Source of the DNA: Bromus sterilis
Taxonomy: Eukaryota; Streptophyta; Magnoliopsida; Poales; Poaceae
Reading direction: 5' to 3'
Assembly (NCBI GenBank): GCA_950022295.1
Contig: OX465596.1
Coordinates: 122,740,501-122,804,500, forward strand
Length of the DNA stretch: 64,000 nucleotides
Part shown: piece by piece, positions 19,480 to 32,400 of the stretch
Layout: the number at the start of each line of letters is the position of its first letter
Numbering within the stretch: the first letter of the stretch is position 1
The notes under the pieces: generated by a model
Seen by the model: only the letters and a program-made list of their open reading frames with translations
Told to the model about the DNA's origin: nothing
Database searches by the model: none
Made by a program: the position numbers and the translations under genes

Positions 19480-22400
19480 GTGCACGTACTTCTTCCAGGC
19501 CGCCACTGCATTCTGTTAGCCGCCGCCCCACCCTCCTGTACCGCCGATTCTTCCAGCTGCTGTACTCCCTCTCCTACCCTACCGCCACTCCAACCCTAGC
19601 CGCCGCTCCTTCCCGAGCTGTCCTTGCTCCCCCGACCGTCGCCGCTCCTCCTCGAGCCGCCGCCGCTCCTCCCTGAGTCGTCACCCCTCTCGGCTACCTT
19701 GCCACCCCCGGCGCCGCCGGGCCTGCGTCCAGGTCAGCTCTGCCGGTCGCCGGCGGCTACCCCACACCGCCACCACCTTACGGTGGGCTTCCGTACGACA
19801 GTGCTTTCACGTCGCCGCCCCCCTCGACAAGGGACCCCGGCCACCTCGCTGCCCTCCACTCGGCTTCCTCGCCATGTAACTACGGTGCCGGCGGGAATTG
19901 GTACATGGACACTGGCGCCACAGCTCACGTGACATATCAGCCCGGTAATCTCACTTCTTCCACCCCTGTTAACACCCTCACCCGCATCACTGTTGGTAAC
20001 GACTCTTCCCTCCCCATTACACATGTTGGTCATACCTCCTTTCCTTCCACGTCCACTCCTATTAACATGTCTAATGTTCTTGTGTCTCCTGACCTCGTTA
20101 CCAACCTTTGCTCCATACGTCGTCTTGCTCATGAGAATTTTGTTACTGTTGAATTTGACGCCACCGGTTTTTCTGTGAAGGACGCCCGTACCCGTATGGT
20201 TCTCCACCGATGTGATAGCCCAGGCGACCTCTACCCAGTTAACCACCCTGCCTCCACCACCCACCACCCCGCCCCCACCACCACACGTCCAGTCTCTTTC
20301 GCACCGGCGTCGACTTGTGAAATGCTCGCCTGGGCCACCCCAACTCTACTGTGTTGCGTCAAATTCTCCATAGCTTTTCCTTCTCATGTAGTAAACTTGC
20401 CGATCATACATGTGAGGCTTGTCGTCTCGGAAAATGTGTATGACTTCCCTTTAGTGTGTCTACCACTGTCTCCACTTTTCCGTTTCCATTTGATTCATAG
20501 TGATGTTTGAACCTCCCCGGTTGCTAGCAACACGGGCTATCTCTATTATCTAGTGATACTTGATGATTGCTCTCACTTTGTGTGGACGTTCCCCCTCCGT
20601 CGCAAGTCTGATGCCCTCGCCACACTCACTGCCTTCTACTCCTACGTCTCCACCCAGTTTGGTCGTCCCATTCCAGCCCTCCAAACCGACAACGGGAAAG
20701 AATTTGACAATGCTGCCGTTCGTGATCTCCTTGCATCCCACGACACCACTTTTGCCTAACCTGTCCCTACACCTCCCAACAGAATGGTCGCGCGGAGCGC
20801 ATCCTCCGAACCCTTAATGATTGTGTACGCACCTTCTTTTTGATGCCCACATCCCTCCTAGGTTCTGGCCTAATGCACTCGCCACGGCCACCCTCCTCCT
20901 CAATATCCGCCCGTGTCGTACCCGTTGGAACTACGCCCCTCACCACCTTCTCTTCGGTACACCTCCACCCTATGATGGCCTTCGCGTCTTCGGCTGTCTT
21001 TGCTACCCTAGCATTGCGTCCACAGCCCCTCACAAACTCGCACCCCGCTCACTTCCTTGCATATTCCTTGGATATCCTTCCAACACCAAAGGTTACCGGT
21101 GCTACGATCCTGTCTCCCATCGGGTGATCACTTCACGACATGTGTACTTTGATGAGGATGTTTTTCTGTTTCATCAGGTACCCACGTTGGAGCCGACCTA
21201 CATGGAGCCATCCTTCATCGCTCCAGCCGCGAGCACGCAGCGGGCGCGACCGCTGGTCGCCTTCGCAGCCCGCGTCCGGCCACGGCACCCTCGGCCCCGA
21301 CTCCCTCCGCCGCCTCTCCTGGCACTGCCGAGGTGGAGTCGTCCTCGACGCCTCCTCCGCCACCCGCCTGGCGGACGACGGCGTCGCGCCACCTGGAGCC
21401 GCGCCTCCTTCCGACGATGCGTCGGCGATCTCCTCCTCCGCGCCGACCGACTCTTCCACGTCGGGCTCGCCACCACCCTCGCCTGACGCCTTGTCGGTTG
21501 CTCCACCCGTCGACGTCATCACCCAGGTCCGGGCGGGCGTGCACTGCCCCAGCACGCGCTACCCCGCTAACGAGTACGCATGTGCCGCCTCCACCTCGGC
21601 GCCAGCCTCGGTGTCGTCCTCCGTTCGTGCTGCTCTTCGCGACCCCATTGGCTTGCGGTGATGCGCGAGGAGTTTGATGCGCTGCTCCATAACCGTACCT
21701 GGCAGCTGGTGCCGCGACCCCCTCTGGCCAACGTCATCAACGGCAAGTGGGTCTTCAAGCTCAAGACACGATCAGATGGCACACTCGAGCGCTACAAAGT
21801 GCGTCGGGTGGTTCGCGGCTTTCGACAGCGTGCGGGTGTGGACTTCACCGACAACTTCGCCCCGGTTGTCAAACCGGGCACGATCCACACCGTGCTCTAG
21901 TTGGCGGTCTCTCGTGCTTGGCCCGTTCATTAGCTGGACGTCTCCAACGCCTTCCTGCATGGTCAGCTTGCTGAGCAGGTCTACTGTCAGCAACCCACGG
22001 GCTTCGTCGATGCCGAGCATCCCGACCACGTGTGGCTGCTCTCTCGTTCTCTCTACGGGCTGAAGCAAGCACCCCGCACATGGTACCAGCGCATCGCGGC
22101 CTTTATTCAGCATCTTGGTTTCCGGTCCACCCGCTCATGGAGCTTCCACTGCGTATCTGCTCCTATATGTCGACGACATCATCCTGACGGCTTCATCGAC
22201 CGAGCTTCTTCAGTAGCTCACTGCTCGCCTCCGCGCCGAGTTCGCCCTCAAGGACTTGGGCACGTTGCATTACTTCCTCGGCATCGAGGTGGTCCGCTGG
22301 GCCGACGAATTCTTTCTGCACCAGCAGAATTACGCTCACGAGCTCCTCGAGTTGGCTGGCATGCTTAATTGCAAGCCCGCGACCACGCCCATCGACACGA

Positions 22401-22982
22401 AGGCCAACGTTTCTGCCCTGGAAGGGTCTCCCGCACCTGACGCCGCGTTCTATCGCTCTATCGTCGGCACCTTGCAGTACTTGACATTGACACGCCCCGA
22501 CCTTCAGTATGCAGTCCAACAGGTGTGCATTCACATGCACGCCCCCCATGATTCCCACTGGACATCAGTGGGCCACATCCTTCGGTACATCCGCGACACT
22601 ATGTCCCTAGGGCTCGCGTTGACAGCCTCGGCCTTCACCGACGTCGTCGCCTACTCCGATGCTAACTTGGTTGGCTGCCCGGACACTCGTCGCTCTACGT
22701 CCGGCTACTGTATCTACCTTGGACCCTCCTTGACTTCGTGGTCATCTAAATGACAACCCACGGTTTCTCGTTCGAGTGCCGAGGCAGAGTACCGGGTTGT
22801 GGCGAATGTAGTCGCCGAGTGCACCTTCTTCGTCAGTTGCTTCAGGAGCTGCTTTGCGACATCCCGAAGGCCACGATCGTCTATTGCGACAACATCTCCG
22901 CCGTCTACCTCTCCGCCAACCCGGTCCATCACCGACGCACGAAGCACATCGAGCTCGACATTCATTTTGTTCGTGAGTAGGT
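19480..22982 (+). pseudogene. Copia polyprotein (protease, integrase, RT, RNase H), decayed
   Basis: Order of domains is that of Copia. Protease: WYMDTGATAHVT near 19902-19932. Integrase: DCSHFVW near 20566, TDNGKEFDN near 20685 and the NGRAERILRTLND stretch near 20783. Then FGCLCYPS and the linker. Reverse transcriptase: WVFKLKTRSDG near 21750, DVSNAFLHG near 21940, SLYGLKQAPRTWYQR near 22050, YVDDIILTASS near 22165. RNase H: CDNISAVYLSANPVHHRRTKHIEL near 22884. Gag is essentially absent upstream of the protease. Stops (TGA 20508, TAG 21898, others) and frameshifts near 20755, 21490, 22140 and 22750 destroy the frame. RNase H is cut at 22982 by the long-LTR insertion and resumes at 42904. 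Confidence 0.85.
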
Positions 22983-23780
22983 TGTAACAACCCGGGATTT
23001 TCACCCAAATTAAAATATTTTGTTTGTTGCTTTATCTTGTTGATTGCTAGAATTGTTTGCAGTATTTGCTTCGCTAATTTATTAATCGGTGATTATATTT
23101 CCCCCTTCTCGTACCGGCATGCGTGACTGACCTTTTCCATCATGGCACACGACCTTTTGCGACACCGCATTTCACCCGAGCACCGTCGCAACTTCCGGCA
23201 CAAGACCAACCATCGCCATCGGAATGAAAACCCCGTTTATTTAATAAACGGATTATTTTATTGGGCATCGGAAAATGTTATCGGAATGGAATCTAAGCGA
23301 GGTAGGACTGACGGGCTCGCCACTCTGAGCGCGTGGTTTGAGATTTTGTCCGAATCGGAGGTTGTATGGACTCCCGGCGGTCAGAAACGTGGAGTACCGG
23401 ACGCACGAGAGAAAACCCAAGGGCATTTGCGTAAACTTTCCACCCAGGCCAGCCTATAAATAGACCACCACTCTCCCCTAGCCCTTCTAGGGTTTTCCCT
23501 AACACAAAATTGCATCCACCCCTCTCCAAATTGCCAGATCTACCCCCAAATTTCGAAACCCTATCCATCCCATCAATCCCAGCTATCAGATCTTCCGATC
23601 TGCGACTCAGAGAGCTCCACGTCGCCCACCAGCCACCTCCCATATCCGACCGTGCCGCCCTTCGCTGCGCCCATTTCGGAGACATCCCGTCACATGCGCC
23701 GCCACGACGAGCCAACCTCGTCGGCTGCTCGGCCATCCCGCTCAGGAACAAGCGCAGCGACAGCCGCTCGCATGGGCCGT
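22983..23780 (+). mobile_element. Second long LTR (solo), part 1 of 3
   Basis: It starts TGTAACAACCCGGG and follows the 3217 LTR in order: TTTATTTAATAAACGG motif, TATA (CCTATAAATAGACC, about 23451), CTTCTAGGGTTTTCC leader, GC-rich part. The left target copy TAGGT (22978-22982) lies inside the Copia RNase H frame. The LTR is interrupted at 23781 by a Gypsy-like element and continues at 30804. Confidence 0.8.
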
Positions 23781-25371
23781 TGATACGTCCCAAACATATC
23801 TATAATTTCTGCTTGCTCCATGCATGTTTTGTGTGATATTGCTATGATCTAGATACACTTTCATACACTTTTGATCATATTTGGACTAACTTATTAACTC
23901 AGTGCACCACAGTGCCAGTTCCTATTTTCTGCTGTTTTTCTATTTCAGGTTTCCCCCATATTAAAAGTGCTCCAAAAATTCGGGAAAAATCAGATAAAAT
24001 ATCAGCGTACGGGAACCTTCTAGAATCACCTGGGTGGGGCCAGAGGGCCACCACCAGGGTCTGGCCGCGCCGGGGGGCGCCTGGACCCTTGGTGGCCCCC
24101 CTGGGTGCCCTCCTTCGCCTATATATTCTTTGTGACGTGAAACCTCTGGAGACAGAACCTTTTTTCACAATCTCGCCTATGTTCCGCCGCCGCCGCGCTT
24201 CCAAGATTGGGAGCGCCAGCAAACTTCTTCCCGACACCCTGCCGGAGGGAGGATTGACCTCAGGGAGCTTCCCCTCCACCATGGATGCTTCCCGGATGTG
24301 CCGTGAGTAGTTTCCCTTGGACCATGGGTTCATGATCAGTAGCTATGTGATGTTCTCCTCCGCTCTTTCTTCTTCATGGTTTAGTCCTCGTGAGGTGCCC
24401 TACATGATAGAGGCACATATGTAATTTTATGATGTTGTTATGCTGAGTTTGCTGGGATCTGATGGATTATAAGATTATGTTTAGATTGTGATTGAGTAAT
24501 ATATTTGGTTCTTATCTTTTATATTTTTGTTCCTAAGTAATTCTTGTATGTTCTCCGTTGTTGTTTATTGCTTTGGCTAAGTAGTAGGTAGTGACTCCAA
24601 GATGGAACGTTATGCTCGATTGTGGGTTCATGCCCCCAGATGACACGCTTGAGTGACAGAAACATGAGTCTAGGGGATGTGTTGTTGCCACAAGGGGAAA
24701 ACAACGGTGCTTGTAACCGCGGTTGCAAGGATTTTTTACTTTACGCAAAGTGCTTTTTAATGCAGTTGTCTGTTGCTAGGGTTTACACCTTGGGTGGGGC
24801 TCGCAACTTAATACCGGCGAGATGTTCTGGATAGATATCTCAAGGTGGATGATTAGTAGTAGATGCAATTGGATTTTGGTCTACTTATTTTGGTGTACCG
24901 CCCATGCTTTTGAGCCTCGACCTTTGTTTGTAGCATAGTTAGCATTGCGGTGCGTTTTTAATCCTGTCAATTGCCCAGCTGTAATTTGTTTACCTCGCAT
25001 AGCAGTTTTATCGTCTTTTGGGAGAGAGACATCACTAGTGAACATCACGGGACCCCGATCCATATTCTCATTACTGTTTACACGATCATTTATTTTCCTG
25101 CTTTACTTTCTAGCTGTTATCATTATCATTATTATCTGTTGCATTGATCCTTTGTGAATAACAAGGCCGGAGTGATTGACAACCTCTCTGTACTCGTTGG
25201 GAAGCAAACTTGTTTGTGTTGTGTGCAGGTCCACGTCAGTTGCGCTGTTGACACCTACTTATCATCTCCGGAGTCCTACTGGAGAGAAACCTTCGTATCT
25301 TTATCAAGGGAAATTTTCCGCTACACTACATCTCACCTTCCACTTGGGGTAACCCACGTGGAGAGATATCA
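23781..25371 (+). repeat. 5' LTR of the Gypsy-like element
   Basis: 1591 bp, TGATACGTCC...GATATCA. It differs from the 3' LTR by scattered substitutions and lacks a ~37-bp GC-rich segment present near 29460-29500 of the 3' copy. Fragments around 24180-24320 include the CCGCCGCCGCGCTTCCAAGAT leader motif shared by all four family LTRs here. Confidence 0.85.
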
Positions 25372-25381
25372 AGCAAATTTC

Positions 25382-25400
25382 TGGCGCTGTTGCCGGGGAC
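25382..25400 (+). other. Primer-binding site, tRNA-Asp type
   Basis: TGGCGCTGTTGCCGGGGAC is complementary to the 3' end of plant tRNA-Asp with one mismatch (T for C at position 7), ten bases after the LTR end. Confidence 0.7.
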
Positions 25401-25549
25401 TCCGAGTGCTAAGATATGGGAGTTTCCCACTACCTTTTACCTTTGCTTTTTAGTCTTGTTAGTTTACCTTTCAGTTTTTATCTTTGAGTCTTATATCATA
25501 AATCACAAAAAATATATTTATCTTGCTTTTAGTAGTCCTCCTTGTTTAG

Positions 25550-25957
25550 ATGAACATGTTAGGACTTGGTGCTTTGCGGGAATCGGAAGTTCTCGATTTC
25601 CGTCAAAGGGATGGAGAAAATATGAAGAAGGCATGGGACATAATTTCTGAAGCACATAAAAGAATTATGCCTAGGATGCCTATAAAAATTGTTCTTAGAA
25701 ATTTTTACCATGGTCTTTTTAAGTGGTGTAAACACTCTCTTGATATTATAGCTGAAGGAGACTTTTTAGAGTGTGATGAAGCTAGAGCTCTTGATATTTT
25801 GCATGGTCTATCTAGTTATTTAGTATATGATCGTAGTATTGATACTGTTATAGATAGGCTTGCCACAATTGAAAAGAGGATGGATGCTCTAGACTTGAGA
25901 AAGGTAGAGGAACTTAAGTCCAACAAGAAAGAAATGTTGGAGATAGATGATGATTGA
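25550..25957 (+). CDS. Gag-like fragment of the Gypsy-like element
   Basis: A 135-aa intact frame (start MNMLGLGALR). Residues 40-90 (PIKIVLRNFYHGLFKWCKHSLDI, then AEGDF) follow the gag pattern seen in grass Gypsy elements, where a short helix-rich capsid segment is followed by a threonine/alanine-rich linker. The C-terminus is charged (EELKSNKKEMLEIDDD). It is far shorter than a normal gag and has no zinc knuckle, so it is a remnant or a reduced protein of a non-autonomous element. Spacing after the primer site (about 150 bases) is normal for gag. Confidence 0.5.
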   Translation: MNMLGLGALRESEVLDFRQRDGENMKKAWDIISEAHKRIMPRMPIKIVLRNFYHGLFKWCKHSLDIIAEGDFLECDEARALDILHGLSSYLVYDRSIDTVIDRLATIEKRMDALDLRKVEELKSNKKEMLEIDDD

Positions 25958-26032
25958 GAGCCCTTTGTTAGGATTGGTATCTCTAACCAAGACTTCCTTG
26001 CTTTTTGTGATCTTTGATCCATAGTTTCTACC

Positions 26033-26389
26033 ATGCCAAAAATAGTTTACGGTTCTTTGAAACTAGATATGGATAAACTGTCATCTTATCATGAACATGC
26101 TAATGGAGATATTTCAGAGGTTAAAGGAAAGGTAAAAGAAGTCCAGGTTGCATTCCTCCAGAGGGTTGCACCGATGGATTTCTTCATCATGGAGCCAAAC
26201 CAAAGCAACATCGTACTTGGGAGGGACTTCCTCCGAGCTATGAAAGGCTTCATTGACATTGGTAACGGGCACATACGCTTACGCGGTAAGGCGAAAGTTA
26301 AGTACCTCTTTTCTAGGAAGAAGAAGAATGAGCTTGTTGAAAATCAATTTGAAGGTTTTTATGACTCCGATGATCTCGGAGACCTTTGA
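26033..26389 (+). CDS. Protease-like fragment of the Gypsy-like element
   Basis: A 118-aa frame. Residues 48-80 (APMDFFIME...SNIVLGRDFLRAMKGFID) match the C-terminal half of retroviral-type aspartic proteases of Gypsy elements, with the conserved ILGR-type motif, but the catalytic D-T/S-G segment is missing. Nothing of RT or integrase follows; the next 2.8 kb lack long frames. It is separated from the gag-like frame by about 75 bases and a stop. Confidence 0.5.
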   Translation: MPKIVYGSLKLDMDKLSSYHEHANGDISEVKGKVKEVQVAFLQRVAPMDFFIMEPNQSNIVLGRDFLRAMKGFIDIGNGHIRLRGKAKVKYLFSRKKKNELVENQFEGFYDSDDLGDL

Positions 26390-27019
26390 TTCTTCTTTTG
26401 CCTTATGCCTAGCTTAAAGGCGTAAAAGAAAGCGCTTGTTGGGAGGCAACCCAAGATGTTTTTAGTTCTGTTTTTCGTGGTCTTGATGATTGTTACTACT
26501 GTAGCAACATCATTGTATCTTTATTTTCAAGCTTTGTGCCAAATTATAGCCTCTTATGATAAGGGAAACAAAAGTTGTGACATGTTGTCCAGAAAACAGA
26601 TTATGTCTGCTTGACGGGAAAAAATGAAAAAATCACCAGTTCATCTTTTTGAGATGAAATTTTTACACAACATGCTCTATACAATTTTGAAACTTTAGTA
26701 TGTTCTGAGTTTTTTTATTTGAGTTGCAGAAGTACCCCCAAAAAATTATTTACTACCCGCTGTTCTGTTTTTTCACAGATTTTGCCACGTTTTGCCTTTC
26801 CTTACTTTTGCAAACCTTAAGCTTGCTTTTTCTTAGCAAAAACTTTTTGGCAATCTTGAGAAACAGTAGCTCTGATGGAATATCTTTATATCCAGTGGGA
26901 AAAATTATTTTATTAAGGGTACTAACCTCTCTAATCATCTTATGATGAGTTATGTATGAAGGGAGTTTTCAAGTGTGCTAGGGAAGATGATGAAAGAAGA
27001 TCCGGGAGTGTCAAGCGCT

Positions 27020-27110
27020 CAAGCTTGGGGATGCCCCCATGCATCCCCAATAAATATTCAAGGAGACTCAAGTGTCTAAGCTTGGGGATGCCCCGTGCAT
27101 CCCCTTCTCC
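27020..27110 (+). repeat. Duplicated AAGCTTGGGGATGCCCC motif
   Basis: Two copies about 58 bases apart of an AAGCTTGGGGATGCCCC...GCATCCCC block, with a third AAGCTTGGGGATG directly before the 3' LTR (29167-29180), where it forms the polypurine tract. The mirrored copy in the minus-strand element lies at 53455-53545. Confidence 0.65.
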
Positions 27111-29180
27111 ATCAACAATCATCAGTTCGTCCTTCGTCTCACTATATTTTTATCACTTCATGCGTTATGTGTTATGCTTGGAGCGACTCGCTCTTAGGTT
27201 TACCTTTTTGTTTTCTTTAGCTTTGCTTGCTGTTCATAACAAGTTATACCCCAGCTTAGTTTGTGTGGGAGAGAAACACGCTCCACTCAATTCTAGAACA
27301 CATCATAGGATTTTTCATGCTTATCTTTCTGATGTTGTGCGTTCTTTATCTTTTCGTAGCTACTGCCATGTTTAGTTTTAGTTTAATTTGTCTTTATCAA
27401 GAGCCTTGGCTTTTGTTTAGTTTGTTGTTGGAACTCTCTTTAGTTTTAATGTTTATCTGGTTAAGAGAGTTGGTTGTTGCACTAAGTTGTGTCTTGTCTT
27501 GAAAGTAGGTAATTGAGGTTGCTATTCAATTGTAGTAGTAACTTGCAAGAGTTTTGAGGTATTGTTGTGAGTAATGTTTGAACTTTTGGTGTCAAGAGCT
27601 CTAGACTATTAGTGATAGGTGTCGTATTTTGGGCAATCCTTGTTTATTTTCAAAACCTACAAAACTAGTTGAAAACTCTAGGTACTAGATGGATCGCTAA
27701 CCTTTTGAGGGATCGGATATTAGAGTAAACTCACGTACCATGAGTCGAGGATGCACAAGGATAACCAAACCTCCATACACTCCTCCTCGGGGTACTTGTC
27801 TGTTTGTGAACCTCCTTATTAGATTGAGAGTTACCAATAATAAGTGCATGAGTTCTTCAGACTAATGTAAGTATTGAAAGTTGACACTTCCACCTCCTCA
27901 TATTTGCTAGCCTCTTCCGTACCGTGCATTGCCCTCTTCTCACTCCGAGAGTTGGCATCCACCTTCGCTGGTGCATCCAAACCCTTGGCATGATACACTC
28001 TGTCATCATAAACCTCCCTATATCTTTCCTCAAAACAGCCACCATATCTACCTATCAAGGCATTTCCATAGCCTTTCCGAGATATATTGCCATGCAACAT
28101 CCACCTCTTCATGACTTGATCTTCATGTCATACATGTTCCTTCTACACTGGCAGAGACATACATTGCATACATCATGATAGCTACATCTTCTTTATGTTT
28201 GAGTACCTTGTAAAGTGTGAAGATCTTCTATACCTTCTTGTAAAATAGAGTGTTGCCCTTAAGTGAGGAAAATATCCCAAAGTGGACAAAATAAAAGATC
28301 CCAAAGAGGACAATTGAGAGTTAAATAGAAAGAGCCATTGAGGCCACAAAAAAATAGAAAAAAGAGAAAAAGAAATAAAAAGAGAGAAAGGGGCAACACT
28401 ACTATTCTTTTTGACAGATCCACACTAGTACTCCCTCTTATCCTTGTACTCCAGAGAGATGATCATTTATGCATATAGCTATGTGGGGACCTTCACACTA
28501 TAGAACTTGGCTTGCATATTCCAAGGACGAGCCTCCTCAAAAGAGCTTTAGGTCTTCATGAGCGAGCAAGTTGGATGTACCCCCACTAGTTCCATCGAAG
28601 AGCTTTTCTTAGCTCATATGTGCATTCGTTTAATGGCAATCCCTACTCCTCACACCATATCTATCATTTTGCCTTCTCGCCTATAATTGTCCTTGTTGAT
28701 GTGAGCCTTTCTCACCTTTTTGTCCTCCTCCACCATATTTCTCTCTTTTCCATCCTAAGTGTCAACTCTCGTGCTTATGCTCATCCATTGCATGAGTGCT
28801 CAAAATATCGAAAAAGGGTGGATCAAATTGACTTGTACCTGGCTAGTGGTCATTCCAAAGAAGACTAAGTGTGAAACTTTAGTAGATTGAGTTCTCAACA
28901 AAATTACTTTTTTCTCGTATTCCCTACCCCCCTTCTTGCATGCAAACACCATTTGGAGACATTCAAGTCACGAACAGCAAGAGCTCTTGCACCTAATGTT
29001 CTTTTGTTGCTTGTTTAAATGCTAATATAGATTCTTGAATGTTATGACTTGAATTGAATCACATACCTTGATTGCTTTACTTTTCAAAGTTCTTATATGA
29101 TTGCTAGCATGTCACCACAGAAATTATGCTTGTTATCATTTACCTACTCGAGGACGAGAAGGAATTAAGCTTGGGGATGT

Positions 29181-30803
29181 TGATACGTCCCAAACATATC
29201 TATAATTTCTGCTTGCTCCATGCATGTTTCGTGTGATATTGCTACGATCTAGATACACTTTCATACACTTTTGATCATATTTCGACTAACTTATTAACTC
29301 AGTGCACCACAGTGCCAGTTCCTATTTTCTGCTGTTTTTCTATTTCAGGTTTCCCCCATATTAAAAGTTCTCCAAGAATTCAGAAAAAACCAGATAAAAA
29401 ATCAGAGTACGGGAACCTTCCGGAATCACCTGGGTGGGGCCAGAGGGCCACCACCAGGGACCCATGCGGTCACCTGGCGCGGCCTAGGGTCTGCCCGCGC
29501 TGGGGGGGGGGCGCCTGGACCCCTGGTGGCCCCCCTGGCTGCCCCCTTCTCCTATATATTCCCCGTTACGCGAAACCTCTGGAGACAAAACCCTTTTTCG
29601 CGATCTCGCCTCTGTTCCACCGCCGCCGCGCTTCCAAGATCGGGAGCGCTAGCAGACTTCTTCTCGGCACCCTGCCGGAGGGAGGATTGACCTTCGGGAG
29701 CTTCCCCTCCACCATGGACGCTTCTCGGATGTGCCGTGAGTAGTTTCCCTTGGACCATTGGTCCGTGATCAGTAGCTATGTGATGTTCTCCACCCCTCTT
29801 TGTTCTTCATGGTTTATTCCTCGTGAGCTGCCCTACATGATAGAGGCACATATGTAATTTTCTGCTGTTGCTATGCTGAGTTTGCTGGGATCTGATGGAT
29901 TATGAGATTATGTTCAGATTGTGATTGAGTAATATATTTGGTTCTTATCTTTTATATTTTTGTTCCTAAGTAATTCTTGGATGTTCTCTGTTGCTGTTTA
30001 TTGCTTTGGCCAAGAAGTAGGTAGTGACTCCAAGAAGGAACGTTATGCTCGATTGTGGGTTCATGCCCCCCGATGACACGCTTGAGTGACAGAAACATGA
30101 GTCTAGGGGATGTGCTGTTGCCACAAGGGGGAAAATGACGATGCTATAACCGCGGTTGCAAGGATTGTTTACTTTACACAAAGTGCTTTTTAATGCAGTT
30201 GTCTGTTGCTTTGGGTTTACACTTTGGTGGGGCTCGCAACTTAATACCAGCGAGATGTTCTGGATAGATATCTCAAGGTGGATGGTTAGTAGTATATGAA
30301 GTTGGATTTCGGTCTACTTATTTTGGCGTACCACCCATGATTTTGAGCCTCGTACTTTCTTTGTAGCATAGTTAGCATTGCGGTGTGTTTTTAATCCTGT
30401 CAATTGCCCAGCTGTAATTTGTTTACCTCGCATAGCAGTTTTATCGTCTTAGGGAGAGAGACATCAGTAGTGAACATCACGGGACCCCGGTCCATATTCT
30501 CGTTACTTTTTACACGCTCATTTATTTTCGTGCTTTACTTTCAAGCTGCTATCATTTTCATTATTATCCGTTGCGTTGATCCTTTGTGAACTATAAGGCT
30601 GGAGAGATTGACAACTTCTCTGTACTCGTTGGGAAGCAAATTTATTTGTGTTGTGTGCAGGTCCACGTCATTTGCGCCGTTGACACCTACTTATCATCTC
30701 TGGAGTCCTACTGGAGACAAACCTTGGTATCTACACCGAGGGAAATTTGCCGCTACACTACATCTCACCTTCCACTTGGGGTAACCAACGAGGAGAGATA
30801 TCA
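29181..30803 (+). repeat. 3' LTR of the Gypsy-like element
   Basis: 1623 bp, preceded by the purine-rich AAGCTTGGGGATGT. Contains a G9-type run near 29504 and a ~37-bp insertion relative to the 5' LTR. Confidence 0.85.
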
Positions 30804-31369
30804 ACCGCTAGCTTCGCGCAGCCCAGCCAGCGTCCCTGGCCCAACTCACTCGTGCGCGGCCCAACCGCCTTCTTCGCCCGTGGGCGACGTGCGCTACCCT
30901 CCGCCACCGTCAGCTTGGGCCGAGGCCCACTACGTGAGTTGCGGCCCCTTTTTCCTTTTTTTGTTGTGATGTTGGGCATGGCCCATTGCCATCTGGTTCC
31001 ATGTGCGTTGCTTAGTTAGGTTGCGCCCGCCCTTTGTTAGGCCTAATAGCTGCTGTTTTGGCCCGTTGGGTGATCTATTTATTTCCGGATTAAAAATTGG
31101 CAGATTGTAATAGAATTTTTTGTGGTGCGCATATCTTTTTAATGGTAGCTCGGATCGTGACGAGTTCTACATGTAAATTGCTTAGTTTTTCGTCTAGAAT
31201 AATAAAATGTGCTCCTTTGTCATGTTTGCACTTGTCTACATGCTATTTCACTACTATTTACATGCCATGCCATTGTAAAATGTAATCTGCCATAACTTTT
31301 TAACCATTGCTCTGATTAAATTGTTTCTTTTATGTAACTTAGCTAGAATTTTGTGTAGATCGTGAATAT
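30804..31369 (+). mobile_element. Second long LTR, part 2 of 3
   Basis: It resumes the GC-rich leader (GGGCCGAGGCCCACTACGTGAG, cf. 4460-4480 of the solo LTR) and then the A/T-rich part (ACTTTTTAACC...TATGTAACTT, cf. 5140-5190). It is interrupted at 31370 by the CACTA element, whose TSD TAT is 31367-31369. Confidence 0.75.
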
Positions 31370-31389
31370 CACTACTAGAATCTGCTGGT

Positions 31390-31890
31390 TTGCCGTCAGC
31401 CACAGCTGATGGCAAAGGCCACTTTAACCGACGGCAAAGGCTTTGCCGTCAGTTTGCTGTCGGCAAAGAGGCTGGCCACGATTTTATCGGCAAACAGGTT
31501 CTTTGCCGTCAGCCGGAAATCGACCGAAGGCAAAGACTGTGCCGTCAGCTAGGGGGCCGAGGCTGACGGCATTGAGCCTTGACGGCAACGTCTTAAGCCC
31601 AGCCCCGTTAGAGGGTTAACGGCAGGCTTTGCCGTCAGCTGACCCGTAGCTGACGGCAAAGGTTGATGCTGCTTGTGGGCCATGCTTGCCAGGGGAGCTG
31701 CGACCACTGCCACGTGGGTCCCCTCTTTGCCGTCGGTCACAGTCCAGCTGACGGCAAAGCTGACAACCTGGGACATTTGGTCGTCCCAGAGTTGCCAGAT
31801 TGAACAGTTTACTGCCACGTGTCCTTCTTTGCCGTCAGCCCACCGACGGCAAAGTCTTTGCCGTCAGTAAGCTGACGGCAAAGACCCTCT
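31390..31890. repeat. CACTA left subterminal repeats
   Basis: About a dozen copies of TTTGCCGTCAGC / GCTGACGGCAAAG in both orientations with 10-60 base spacing. Such arrays are the binding sites of TNPA-type proteins in En/Spm elements. Confidence 0.85.
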
Positions 31891-32217
31891 CTGTTTATTT
31901 TTTATATTTAATTTCTGTTAATTCCCTGCATTTTCAAACAACAATATAAATAACACAATATATATTTCTGCTAGGCCCTAAATAGCACCACAAGTGCATC
32001 ACAAGTGCATCACAAAGGATTTAAAGTGCAAACAACAAGATGGCATCACAAAGCATCAGAAAGAATCACAAGTGCATCCGCAAGTACAAGTGCATTACAA
32101 AGTGCATTACAAAGCATCTAAGACTACAAGTAGAGTCCCTGGAGCATCCATCCATGTGCCATGCTGCTTTATCAAAATCTGCATAATGAGAAGAAGAAAG
32201 AATTTAGTGATAAGTAA

Positions 32218-32400
32218 TTAGAAGAAGAAGAAGAAGAAGAAGAACACAAGAAGAAGAAGAAGAAGAAGAAGAACACAAGAAGAAGAAGAAGAAGAAGAAG
32301 AACACAAGAACAAGAACAAGAAGAAGAAGAAGAAGAAGAAGAAGAAGAAGAAAAAGATGGAGAAAAAGAAAGAAGAGAAAAAGGAAGAATAAGAAGATTT
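32218..32400 (+). repeat. GAA microsatellite with higher-order period
   Basis: (AAG)n runs broken by AACAC at 27-30 base intervals, three such blocks, then AAGAAC and a longer (AAG)n tract. Lies between the TNPA-like stop codon and the left subterminal repeats. Confidence 0.85.

Larger units (their letters stand above)
23781..30803 (+). mobile_element. Non-autonomous Gypsy-like LTR retrotransposon, complete
   Basis: LTRs 23781-25371 (1591 bp) and 29181-30803 (1623 bp) start TGATACGTCCCAAACATATC and end GAGAGATATCA. The internal region is 3.8 kb with a primer site for tRNA-Asp, a gag-like frame and a protease-like fragment, but no reverse transcriptase, integrase or RNase H, so it must use enzymes of a relative. 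Flanks GCCGT and ACCGC match at three of five bases, differing by two transitions. It sits inside the second long LTR. The termini resemble common Triticeae Gypsy families (Sabrina/Wham group), but I cannot name it with confidence. Further LTRs of the family are at 46166-47828 and 49178-50763. Confidence 0.85.

Noticed and set aside
32218..32400. CRISPR-like array from regularly spaced repeats
   Set aside because: It is a GAA microsatellite in a plant transposon; spacers are not unique sequences.
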